Origin: Gavia stellata
Taxonomy: Eukaryota; Chordata; Aves; Gaviiformes; Gaviidae
Assembly: GCF_030936135.1 (NCBI RefSeq)
Contig: NC_082595.1
Location: 106,309,334 to 106,373,333 of the forward strand
Reading direction: 5' to 3'
Length of the DNA: 64,000 nt
This document shows positions 1-11,200 of this stretch, in pieces. A model generated the notes under the pieces. The model saw only the letters and a program-made list of their open reading frames with translations, was not told the DNA's origin and did no database searches. Numbering within the stretch: the stretch's first letter is position 1; each line of letters opens with the position of its first letter. Made by a program: the position numbers and the translations under genes.

Positions 1-256
1 AGTATTTCTTCACTTTTTGCTGGAAGGTCTGCAGCGTAGTCACTTTTGGCTACCTGGAGCAGCATTGTCTGTTGACACTAACTGTTGACACCATATTTCT
101 AACACGTTCTCTCCTCTCCCTCCTAGATTTTTCTTTCTACTATGAAGAAAAATGTAATTACACATCTAATGCAAAGCAGCTTCTGCCTTCTTTGTGAGTG
201 CCTGCAAGGATACAGTGACATAGTCATATTTCAAAGACAAATTAAAAAATCATTAC

Positions 257-395
257 CAATTATTGTCAAATAAAACCCAGCTATGATGTCAGCTTCTTTA
301 GAAAGCTTTGATGCAAAGGGGTCTTCCTTCTGGAGATAGTGTGGGAGATATTCTTCCTGGGAGGAAGTGTTGTGATCTGATGCCATCCCATTCAT
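257..395 (-). CDS. OPN5: OPN5 (neuropsin), first coding exon, partial gene
   Basis: This exon encodes the extracellular N-terminus and the start of helix 1 of opsin 5, a UV/violet-sensitive, retinal-binding G protein-coupled receptor used in birds as a deep-brain and retinal photoreceptor. The 46 complete codons contain EEYLPHYL, DPFASKLS, EAD and AGFYLTIIG, which I recognise as the neuropsin N-terminus; an NTS glycosylation sequon lies before them. The exon ends one base into a Gly codon at a GTAATG donor (256-251). Two in-frame ATGs exist: 395-393, and 386-384, which has the better Kozak context (G at -3 and +4) and matches the start position of mammalian OPN5 as I remember it. A TTTTTCAG acceptor ends at 410, so bases 396-409 are probably 5' UTR and a non-coding exon lies further right. 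The remaining exons lie left of this window. The gene assignment is very likely; the exact start codon is open. Confidence 0.9.
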
Positions 396-409
396 GTCCA
401 GTTCAGCGT

Positions 410-3400
410 CTGAAAAACAAAAGAACAGAGTTTGCAATAGATCATGTCTGCCACCAGAAAATGCAAAGATATTTTTGTTCATACACAAGATGCATCCTCC
501 TGTCTTACTTTCTGCTCTGCCACTTCCCAGGGCATTTCAGGATCCAATTCAAAATTGTATAAAGCATCCTGCTATGATTTATTTCGTGACTTACTTTATC
601 CAAGAATGTCATATGGCACTCATCCCAGCAATCCATGTGAGCACTATCTAGGTACCAGTGTGTTGTCGCATTCAAGCCAAGGTTTCTGAAGCACCTTCCC
701 TGAATATCTTAAGGAACTTCACGTTTCCAGCTGGCTGTAAGAGTGACCCAAGACTGAGAATATGGAAAAACTAAGCAGGGCAATTGTTTGTGTCTGAATA
801 GCTTCATTGCCTAATGTGTTTAATGCATACTGAACTTGGTGTCTTTATCTACACGCACTGTTCTTGTAATCCCAATAAACTGGGAATTATCAGTAAGACA
901 GTCCCAGCAATTTCTTCGTATCCTGAGGGGCACTATATCTACAGATGGTAGCTCTGCAAATTTTACAGTTAAGTGAAAAGTAACATCCATAAAGTTTCCT
1001 TAGGGTTATTTAGGTGGTGAGTTCTAATGTAAATAACTTTACATGGCTATGGTTATAAACAGTAATTGGCTATTACAATTATGAAGAAGCAGCAGAGGTA
1101 TTAAATAATAGACTCATCTAGGCAAGCTTGTTGAGTTTACTTTCCATTTCCTTTTGTGTGGAAATGGGCTATTGAGGGCAAATGTGCTAAGATCACTAAA
1201 GTGAGCCCTGATATGGGAAAACTAGAATCTGGCAGACATCCATGAAGGTTACCCCTCCAGGACAACTGAAGAAGTAAAGTGAGGAACTCTAGCACAAGGT
1301 AAAAATATTTCTGCAGTGTTTGAAACCACCCAGCCAAGAGCTGTTTAGGACATTCAGTCATCCCTATTCTTCTTGCCAGTGCTTGGTGGGGCAGGAGTGG
1401 CATGCAAGAACGTAGCACTTGACTTCCATACTTTTTGCTGTGGGACCTGGGACAAGTTGTGAAGCTCTAAAGTTTGCCCCTCAAAAGTCCAAACTTGCAG
1501 GGAGATTAAGAGAGGTAAAAAAAATGTTTCATTATTTTACCCATTTGCTATCTCTTCTGCATCTTGAAGGCAGACAGTCTTCTCAATAACAGCCCTGTAT
1601 GGCCAGAAACGTAGCAGATGACACCTACCTACACCTAAAGCACCCACAACCCTCTCCCTGCTGTCCCTCTAGCTTTGAAAGAAAGACCTCAATTAAGGGA
1701 ATCAGATCAATCTGCCACTCTAGACATGGGAGAAACCAAAAGGTGTCCCAGGCATATGGCCCCAAGTAGCACTAACTCTTTAAAGTTCAGCAGCTTCATT
1801 GCTTTTCTTTTTTTTTCCTGATATAAAGAAAAAAATAAGCAAAGCTGATTAATTAAAAAAAAAAAAAAACACTTTAGGAGATTTCATGAGCACTTTTCTC
1901 CTTCCACAGCCACAGAGAATAAGCACACCAAATTGTTCACCGCTCCAGACAGTAGAGCAACCATTTGGGTTTGGGTTAGCTACCGTGGTAGGGCAGCCTG
2001 GACACGGCCTAAAGAGACTGTCTTGTACAATAGGGTGGACTAAGGCATGAATCTGTGAAACACGATGATCAGACTGATCTTCCTTTCCATCCAATCATAG
2101 CAACGGGTCTTGATCCAAATTCCACCTGGCCTTTAAAAGGATCCTGATGCTTTTCTGTCCCCCAGCTTGCATGGTCCCACAACTCTTATATTGCTGCAGC
2201 GCTTGAACCATGTGGGTGGCTGAAGTGATGCAAATGGAAAAGCACATCTAGGACCTGTCAGCACAATTCGGGTTTGATACAAATAAGTATCAAAGTGTTT
2301 AAGTGCATGTTCCTTTCCTGAGCCACACTAAAATCTCACACGCAAGTCATTATTAGGTGGCTCACAAGGACAATATTGTCCAATTTACAAGCACGTGGAA
2401 AAAAAAGTAGCTTTAAAGAGGAAATTTCAACTTCTGTACACATTAAGCCCAGCCAGAAGCCCAGTCATTGGGATTTTTAACCAGCCTCAGAAGGAAAGGT
2501 GCAGGTTTCCCAAACAAATCACAGCCATGAGGCAGAGGGAAGCCTTCACTGATCAAACTGGGCTGCTACAACATGCCAGATTTTGCTGCTTCACTCAATA
2601 TAAATTGTTTACCCACTTGCAAATGTTAATGTTATAACAGACTAGTCCCATCTGGTTGCTGAAAAAGAAGCCCCTTATCTTGGCTTTAAGCAGAGAAAGC
2701 ATAAATTTTCAACAAAAAGAAAAGGGGGATTAATGTCTAACTTCCAAAAAGACACACAAACTTTCCTCATTAATTTAAATCACGCCTGGCAAATTAAGAG
2801 TAAGAGAAGTTTCAGATATAAGAAGATAAAAAACAACTTTGCTTGATTTACACAAAAAGTGTTACAGTGAGATATAATACAGGATTTTAATGCTAGATTA
2901 TGGCTTTAAAAGATTTTCATCATCCTGATTAGTCAGGAATTAATTGTGCCCCCCAAATGAAGCTCTATTCAAGAATCAAATGTCACTTTTAGAGTGTAAA
3001 AACCAGAAAGGGATGTAATTAACAAGGCAGAATAATTCATATAACAAGGCCTTTCATAATTCCAAGTCAAGAAAAACCCTAATCCTGATCAGCATCTAAT
3101 GCCTAAAGGTTGGGTAAAAAATAAGGAGAGGGATAACTTTTAAACTATTAGGTAGAGTCTAGCAAATGTAGGGGATATGCATTTTCCCAGATTAATTATT
3201 TCAGGAACCAAGATTTGAACTGCTAACTTTGTTGGGTTTGTTTATACATGTTCTTTTTAAGACATCACAGTATTAAATGCCTGATAAAAGTCATAAAGGT
3301 TCTGATCCACAGCCCCTAAAAGTTAATGAGCTGGGACTATAAAATGTTATTTTAATATAAATTTCAGCAATCCATGCTTGTACCAATCTTCGTTGCTTGC

Positions 3401-3849
3401 AAGTTCCTGTGAACTCCTAAAACATATTGGGAAACTACAAACAGGTGAGGTGTACAAACCCAGATTCAGCTTATGCCTTCTTCCCTGTGGCCGAGATAAA
3501 TATTGGCAAAATCCGAAGTCTTTAATCTAAATTAGTAAGAAAACAATCTTTATACTTATGTTAGCCTGACAAAAATGGATGCATTCGGTTTATGTAGAAC
3601 AGCCAAACTGGTATGAAGGAGGAAAAGTATTTTTGTAAATTTGCAGGAAAATGAAGGAAATATTAATACCAACAATTTTCCAAAACAAAATCTGAAAAAA
3701 AATAAAAGCATGTGGTAGCTCAGAGCCAAAAGTTACTTAGTACGTGGAAGAGTGGTATGTAGTATGTGCCATAGGAATCGCAGCAACTGAGCTACAACTG
3801 GATGCTGCAGAGATTCCTCTGTGAAAGTTACTGCGGCAGCAATGCTTTA
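410..3849. other. Non-coding stretch upstream of the OPN5 coding exon
   Basis: No gene is supported here. The OPN5 5' UTR exon and promoter should lie in or beyond this stretch but cannot be placed by eye. A 15-base A run lies near 1856. From about 2700 to 3260 the sequence is AT-rich with repeated TAAT/ATTA cores and the 14-base palindrome CCTGATTAGTCAGG at 2924-2937. The open frames here are short and show no recognisable protein features. Confidence 0.5.
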
Positions 3850-4497
3850 CAGAATCACACAGAATCACAGAATGACAGGGGTTGGAAGGGACCTCTGGAG
3901 ATCATCTAGTCCAACCCCCCCACCAGAGCAGGGTCACCTAGAGCAGGTTGCACAGGAATGCGTCCAGGCGAGTTTTGAATATCTCCAGGGAAGGAGACTC
4001 CACAACCTCTCTGGGCAGCCTGTTCCAGGGCTCTACCACCCTCAAAGTAAACAAGTTCCTCCTCATTTTTAGGTGGAACTTCCTATGATCAGGTTTGTGC
4101 CCGTTACCTCTCATCCTGTCACTGGGCACCACTGAAAAAAGACTGGCCCCATCCTCCTGGCACCCACCCCTGAAGTATTTATAAGCATTGATAAAATCCC
4201 CCCTCAGTCTTCTCTTCTCCAGACTAAAAAGACCCAAGTCCCTCAGCCTTTCCTCATAAGAAAGATGCTCCAGTCCCCTAATCATCTTCGTAGCCCTTTG
4301 CTGTACCCTCTCCAGCAGCTCCCTGTCCTTCTTGAACCGGGGAGCCCAGAACCGGACACAGCACTCCATATGCGGCCTCACCAGGGCAGAGCAGAGGTGG
4401 AGGATAACCTCCCTCGCCCTGCTAGCCACACTCTTCTTGATGCACCCCAGGATGCCATTGGCCTTCTTGGCCCCAAGGGCACATTGCTGGCTCAATG
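3850..4497 (-). mobile_element. CR1 LINE, 5'-truncated copy (minus orientation)
   Basis: The left edge carries the CR1 3' terminus in reverse complement (AGAATCACAGAATGACAGGG), followed by the conserved GGTTGGAAGGGACCTCTGGA block. Read on the minus strand, the body encodes the C-terminal end of the CR1 reverse transcriptase ORF, with segments such as [24 protein letters not shown] and [10 protein letters not shown]. The copy is truncated inside ORF2 at about 4497 (CACATTGCTGGCTCA). Its 3' end (GGGGTTGGAAGGGACC) differs from the AAGGTTGGAAAAGACC type of most other copies here, so it belongs to a different CR1 subfamily. No target-site duplication was identified. Confidence 0.93.
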
Positions 4498-7400
4498 GCT
4501 TTAGTGTGATTGCATGACAAGAGAGCACAAGGAATGAAATATTGTATTCAAAGTCATGGACCACACAGAAATGTTGCTGTCATTTGTAGAAGCAGATTAA
4601 TTTACCAAGGGATAAATAGTAGAGTGAAACAGAAAATGTCCATGGACCCAGTGCCACCTCTTAGAAAGAATTAGTAAAGCTCATTTTAAAAGAATTAACA
4701 CAGCTAAAGTGATAACATTATCAATTGTGTTAATTAAGAAAATAACTTTCTGCCATCTCATGATATGTTAAAAACAATACAGCTATGAATAATTTTATCT
4801 GAATCAGTAAAAGACAAAAGCTAAAAGGATACATTAGTGGCAGAGGGCATTGTTATCTTTTTAAGAGGAAAAAAGGGAATGATCTTTTTTTTAATTTGTC
4901 CAATAAGACCTACTTCTCAGTGTCTCCATAGCAAAGTTAGTCAGCTCTCAGTGTCTACTGGATCCCAGTTCATAATGTCGTGTCATTGTTATTCTAAACT
5001 TCCCCTGTATAAGCATGGGCTGAGGAAGGCATAGGCAAAGGTCCGCAGTGTGCATTGCCTTGTCCTCCTACACCTGTCCTGGCTGCCACGCTGATAATGC
5101 AGACCACGAGTCCAACACACCCAGTGACAAACACTGCTTCACCCTTCAAATACCCGCTTCTCAGTACTTGTTTTTCTCCAGTTTGATGATGACTGTCAAA
5201 ACTAATTTCTGTGACACACATCTCTAGCCAAGTATTTCCCAACAGTCCAACTAGCTGCTGTATTTAGGAATGTAAATAACAGTGACCAGAAAATTTATCT
5301 CAAAACAACGACAGAGCACCATCCTTTTCTTTCTTTTTTTTTGACCTCCTAATGTAGTAGAAGAGATTTCCTTAAGAAAGAAGGTCTTGATTTAATCTCA
5401 GTTTAGTGCTAAAGTCTGAAAACTCAAGTTATGGACAGGGAATCTCTCTTTTGTCCTTAGTAGACTTGTTGAACCACCGGGCTGCTAGGGTAGATTCTCT
5501 CACAACTGCTGAAGAGCAATCATCACTTTGAATTCACTAAGTTAAAAGTTTAACATTTTCTACATTTCATATGAGCACTGTGCTTCATCACATCAGACTG
5601 CTGCTTTTGTGCTAATCATGTCAGGAACCAGTAAAATTGCAATATCCAATATTTCTCCTATAAGAGAGAATCAGAGAGCTTTTGGAACATCAACTTTTTG
5701 AATGTTGGTACTAGGAAAATACTTTATACCTACCTATCACAGATCTGCCCAACCAACATAATGCAACATCACACAGCAACACTGGAAGGGCATGGGTAAG
5801 AAAAGCTACACTCAGATGTATGTGGCCCCCTTCTCAGGCTAAACAACTTGCTGAGAGGTGGAACCTAAATTTTTGATTAAAGCCCTGGTTAGGTGCTTCT
5901 ATTTCCTTTCAGTCTTAAAAGTATGCAGTAAGACTTATTACCGAGTTTTGAAACAATGCAATAATTATAAAAAAATGGGACAATAATAAATTCATAAGTG
6001 GTTATATGGGTGTCTGCAGCTACTTTTACATTCAGAAGCAGTGCAAACTTACAGAAGTGGATCTGTAGAGCAAAACAGTTGCTGTTGAGGACCTTCATTT
6101 TTCCGAGTCTGTACACTTTTTGAGCACTAGTACTCAAGGGGAAATAAAAAAAAAAAAAGTGCAAAAATATGAAAATAACAAAAACGAGAATGATAAAACA
6201 AGTCTGTTTTTTAAACTGAGTCCTTGATTCTGAATAATAAGCATAGATTAAAAACTGAGCTCTCAAATGATGATCTTGCAGCCCATGAGTGCACCATCTA
6301 GCATGGCAAGCACACTTGGACAAGCACTGGAAAATAAACCAGTTATCAAAGACTGGTTTCTTCTTGCTCCCTTGCAGGACCAAAGGATTCCACTTTGCGG
6401 TAGGTCTCCGATGACCAAAGCCTGGGAACAGAGAGCACTAGACCACAGCCTGCCATCCAGCTCATCTACAGACCATCCTTCCAGCACATCCTGTGCCGAA
6501 AGGCTCCCAGTGCCTGTGAAAACAGATTTAAAACCATAACAAAAGAAACCAATCTGCTGCTTCCTATTAGAAATGGACTCGTGCTTATTCTTGTGCTGCA
6601 GACATTCATATTTAATTAATACAAACGATTCCACTTTTAAATAATATATTCTTTAAAATGGAACTGTTCTACTATAGGCAACCTCAGGAGATCCAAAATC
6701 CTGACTCAGACACTATAAAACGGCAATGTCAAGCCTCAAAACTTCTGAGACTGAAAAAAAAAAACAACCCCAAATTGAGGATTTTTGTTTGGTTTAATCA
6801 ATACAATTTTGCCAGCCCTACATCAGTTTTGCTCCCTGCTCTCTCCTCATCTCCCGCTGGGGTGCTTCACCATGTCCTTTGCAGCTTGGCCAAGCTCTTC
6901 TTACCCCGAGGAAGGCAAGGACATGCCATCCCCACCTCTCGCAGGAAAGAAGCAGACCGCAGAATAGCAGCAACCTTCCTGCTCCCTTCCTCCTGTAGGG
7001 AAGGCACCAAAGGAATCGGGAGAAAAATCACGGTTGTTCCTGCAGAGCACTGACCGCTTGATGTTTTTCCTAAGGTGTGGACAAATCCAGGGAATTTTCA
7101 CCTTCAGGACATTTTGCAGGAGGTGAACGACAGCAACCGGAATGGACCTGACCATTACCTGCCGTTTATCGGGCATTGGCATTTGGTCTCAGGGGTTTGC
7201 AGACCCCCCAGTGACTGGCACACTGCAGACACAGCATGAGACTTTCCATGCCCCGAGCAAACTCCAGCCTGTGAGCTTAAAGCCACATTTGGCTCGACAA
7301 CATCATCTGGAGAAGACAGGAGCTTCATTGTAACTGCTACTTCAGCAGCTGCAAACCACTGACGCCATCTGTCCAGGCTGTGATTTTGTCCATTTATATT

Positions 7401-7553
7401 TCATCACACACCATGACGTTGCCACTGTCCGTCTTTTCCATCCTAGTTCACCAGTTTTCCCTTCTCTGAAGGAGATTCTTACGGTCCCCTACCCTCCCGA
7501 GGGAGCAGGAATGCCTGGAGGACCAACCAGAGCAAGCCCCTGGGTCCTGCAGA
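4498..7553. other. Intergenic sequence, no gene seen
   Basis: Open frames of up to 164 codons occur (for example 5889-6383 minus), but their composition is that of AT-rich noncoding DNA with homopolymer-derived Phe and Lys runs. Nothing is recognisable as a protein family, RNA gene or recent repeat. Confidence 0.5.
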
Positions 7554-8250
7554 GTCACAGAATCACAGAATCACTAAGGTTGGAAAAGACCTGTAAGATC
7601 ATCAAGTCCAACCTAAAAAAAAAAAAAAAAAAAACCACACACACACACAAAAAAAAACCAAAAAACACCCACACAAAAAACCAACCGCCCAACACCACAC
7701 AGCACCATGCCCATCAAGCCACATCCCACAATGCCACATCCACACGCTCCTTGAATACCTCCAGGGAGGGTGACTCCACCACCTCCCTGGGCAGCCTATG
7801 CCAATGTTTCACTACTCTCTCAGTAAAGAACTTTTTCCTAATATCCAGCCTGAACCTCCCCTGGTGCAACTTGAGGCCATTTCCTCTTGTCCTGTCACTA
7901 GTCACTTGGGAGAAGAGACCAACACCCACCTCACCACAACCCCCTTTCAGGTAGTTGTAGAGAGCGATGAGGTCTCCCCTCAGCCTCCTCTTCTCCAGAC
8001 TGAACAACCCCAGCTCCCTCAGCCGCTCCTCATCAGACTTGTGCTCCAGACCCCTCACCAGCTTCGTCGCCCTTCTCTGGACACGCTCCAGCACCTCAAT
8101 GTCTTTCTTGGAGTGAGGGGCCCAAAACTGAACACAGTATTCGAGGTGCGGTCTCACCAGTGCCAAGTACAGGGGCACGATCACCTCCCTGCTCCTGCTG
8201 GCCACACCGTTTCTGATACAGGCCAGGATGGCGTTGGCCTTCTTGGCCAC
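7554..8250 (-). mobile_element. CR1 LINE, 5'-truncated copy with internal A/CA-rich expansion
   Basis: It starts with the reverse-complemented CR1 3' end (TCACAGAATCACAGAATCAC) and the AAGGTTGGAAAAGACCTGTA block. The minus strand encodes the CR1 reverse transcriptase C-terminus ([37 protein letters not shown]). Truncation is at about 8250. Compared with the copy at 23736-24520, bases from about 7614 to 7690 replace a short stretch before AACACCAC with a low-complexity run. Confidence 0.95.
7614..7690. repeat. A-rich and CA-rich low-complexity tract inside CR1
   Basis: A run of about 19 A is followed by a short ACAC repeat, another A run, and ACCC/ACACA-type sequence. It sits exactly between the CR1 segments TCATCAAGTCCAACC and AACACCACACAGCACC, where related copies have only about 15 bases. 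Confidence 0.85.
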
Positions 8251-11200
8251 TTGGGTCTCATCCCTCCTTCTACTTGATGGGCAATTTTCAGCAAATTGCT
8301 AAACCTCTTGCCCCAGAAGGAAAACAGAGTGAATTTGTATCTATGGCAGGGGTAGGCCGATGGACTAATGTGGGGTGGTGTAATGGCTCTCAAGTCAGTG
8401 ATACAAGCAAGAATAATGTGTTCTGCTCTTTTGGAAAATTATTACAAACCACAAGCTGTCCTAAGAGATGTAAAGGCATGCAATGCTTTTATGAAGTAAG
8501 AATGAACTTATTAGCTCCAGTAACAACAGACTGAAGTTGGGAGCGATGCATGTGTTTCCCTTTCTTTTCCTCCCCGGAGAGCATCTTTGGAAGACAACAG
8601 ATTTATTTACAACAAGGAGATCAAAACTGAAATTTCAGATTCATCTCAGCAGCCTGTTACGTTTTCAATTTTTGATGTAAAAAATCACAAGCATTATGTT
8701 TTCAAAGTGCTGTATTTATACAGCAGTCCTCAATACCCAAAGGGCACGTAACAACATCCCCAAGCCTGAAGTCATCTGAATTTTACGATTTATTTGTAGG
8801 TTTGTTTTCCTATAGCTCAACAACAAAACAAATAATGCTCTCTGTGCTGTAATGCCTGCTAATATCCCCGACAGCAGCCAGATATACGTTTGTGTCCATG
8901 AGAAGAATCTGAAGGTGCTGGAGCATGCAGATCGTGGAAAGTTTCCGTCTTCTGAAAACAGCAGTATATTTGAGCAAGATGGGTAGAGCAGCAGCCTTCA
9001 CAACAGTCACCTCTGATTAGGAAGATAAATCTCTTAACTGTTCACTCTGGCTGCTAATAAACCCCCCCGCACATGGTTCCCAAGAGGCCAGAACAACGAT
9101 GCTCAATAATAATTTTGGAAGAGTGGGTGGTATTTCCAAGAGAGGCAACTGAGTGGTGACTGGGGCTTTACACCCTGCAGAAAGCAGACACCGAGAAACA
9201 AAATTGTGGCATACGATCCTTATGACTGAAAAACAGACCAGAGAGGACAACAAGCAAACACGGACTCCTTATCTGATTTCATAGCAGGATAAATTCTGGT
9301 TACGTGGTTACAGATAATTGTCCAGCCTATACTTAACAATGGAAATTTCACAGCCTCCCTAGGTAATTTTTTCCTGAGGTTGATTAAAATTCTCGAAGAG
9401 AGAAACTTGAGACCACTCACTTCTTAAACAACTCACATAGTTAGCTCAGAGAGACTCATTTTCCCCCCAAATCCTTAATATCTGCTATAGGTAGATCCTT
9501 CTGGGGAGGAATAATATTAGGGATTAATTTCGGTATTTTAGGAGTGTAATTAGTGTAGATTCAATAACCTGCTGAATTCAACCTTGGTAAAAGACTTGTT
9601 AACGCAAAATGGATTATAAGCAGGGTTGTGCACAAAGACGGACAATTCAAGTGCCTTGAACAGGTAACACACATATGGAGAAGTGCACTTCTACGTTGGC
9701 TAGCGTCACTGCTTTGGCAAGATTCAGGCATCAACCATGCTTTTTAGAGACTCCAAAAAAAAAAAGAAAGTCACCATGATATTATACCACAAAATATAAA
9801 TTAATTGCAAGAGATCTAGGTGCAGGAAGGTGAGAGGAAAGCAATAAGAGAAATTCAGAAGGACCTGAATTCAAAGTCAAGCATTATTTTATCTGGAGAA
9901 TAGAGGGAGATTAAGAACCACTGAGAGAAACTCAATTTGGGAACAAAAGTTAAGATGAAAAGCCGTGCAAATGATTGATAAAAGCAATACAGATTTCCTT
10001 CTGCTTGGGTTTTAGTTCATAAAATCAACCTAACTGCAAAACATCGTACACATCAACTCCACAACAACACACTACGCAGCACCTTGCGCCTGAGCCAGTG
10101 CCCACAGCAGAGGACATTTCCAGTGCCCTCGCTGAGGGGCACGGGAAGGCAGCACCCGAAATGCATTCACGGCTCACCCAAGAAGAAGAACACGTTATAC
10201 CACGGGCCCTGCTTAGATTAAAAAATTCATCTCCAGATTCCAGCCCTCATTGCAAAGCTCCTCAACTTCAAGAGACAGCATATTAGGAGGAAAAGACCTG
10301 CATTCCCCCTGTGTCCCCAGGGAGCCCTCTGGCACACCAGACTTTCCTTGTATCCATGTTTGAGTTCACCTTGCTTACAAATTTCAGGGCACACACCCCT
10401 GCTCTTGTCAGTCCTGCAGACAGGACTATATTTTCTTGCAATCGTTTTCCTGGGAGTTGTGGTGGGGAGCAGATCTTCAGCTGTGTAAACCTGCTGCAGC
10501 AGAGTAATGCTGACTTAACACATGCCAAATATCTGGCTCTACCCCTCTCCTAATCTTGCGGAGGTAATTAGGGTGTCTCTATAGACCTGAGCCAAAACAA
10601 ACCAAAAGAAAACAGAGCAGACATTTCACAGGACCTGAAGAGGCTGCAAAGGTTTTACTGAATATTTCTATGGTACCTACAGCACGGCAGCAATAAAGCA
10701 GGTTTCACGCTCTTGCTTTCCTGAGGTTGACTTGTGAAAAAAGTGTGTGCCACTCAAATGCGGGAGATACATAACCAACAGAGACTGTCTAGAAGAACAG
10801 GAAAGGTAGTCACAGTCAAGGCATGGTACAGAGAGGACAAAAACGGGGCTACATAACCCAGCAAGAGCAATTTTAACCAAGAAAACAGTACCCCAATAGT
10901 AGCACCACAGGAGAACAAGCAACAAGGAAAAGCTACAAAAACAAGACCAGCTAAAGCAGAACAGAAAGACAACGCCAACTTACAAGATACAGCACCTGCA
11001 ATTTTGGTTTTGGCTCCTGGAACACTTTTAGGTGGAGGTTTCCTACTGTGGAGGAAATCCTATTCCTCTGCTTTGGCACCGCGGTCCGGTTGTCCATTAA
11101 ACAAGTGTCCTGGAGACATGCAAAAGCCTGACCCTGCCCCAAGGAGAAACAAGTCGCTTCCTGGTGGACCAGCTTATGAAATCTCATCTGTTCCTTTCTC

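Noticed and set aside
3821-4517. Plus-strand open frames over the first CR1
   Set aside because: They are antisense shadows of the CR1 reverse transcriptase frame on the minus strand.
5889-6383. 164-codon minus-strand frame
   Set aside because: Phe/Ile/Lys-rich, built around homopolymers, with no domain and no splice or polyadenylation context.
7798-8277. 159-codon plus-strand frame
   Set aside because: Antisense of CR1; the same shadow appears over the copies at 23916-24518 and 42635-42979.
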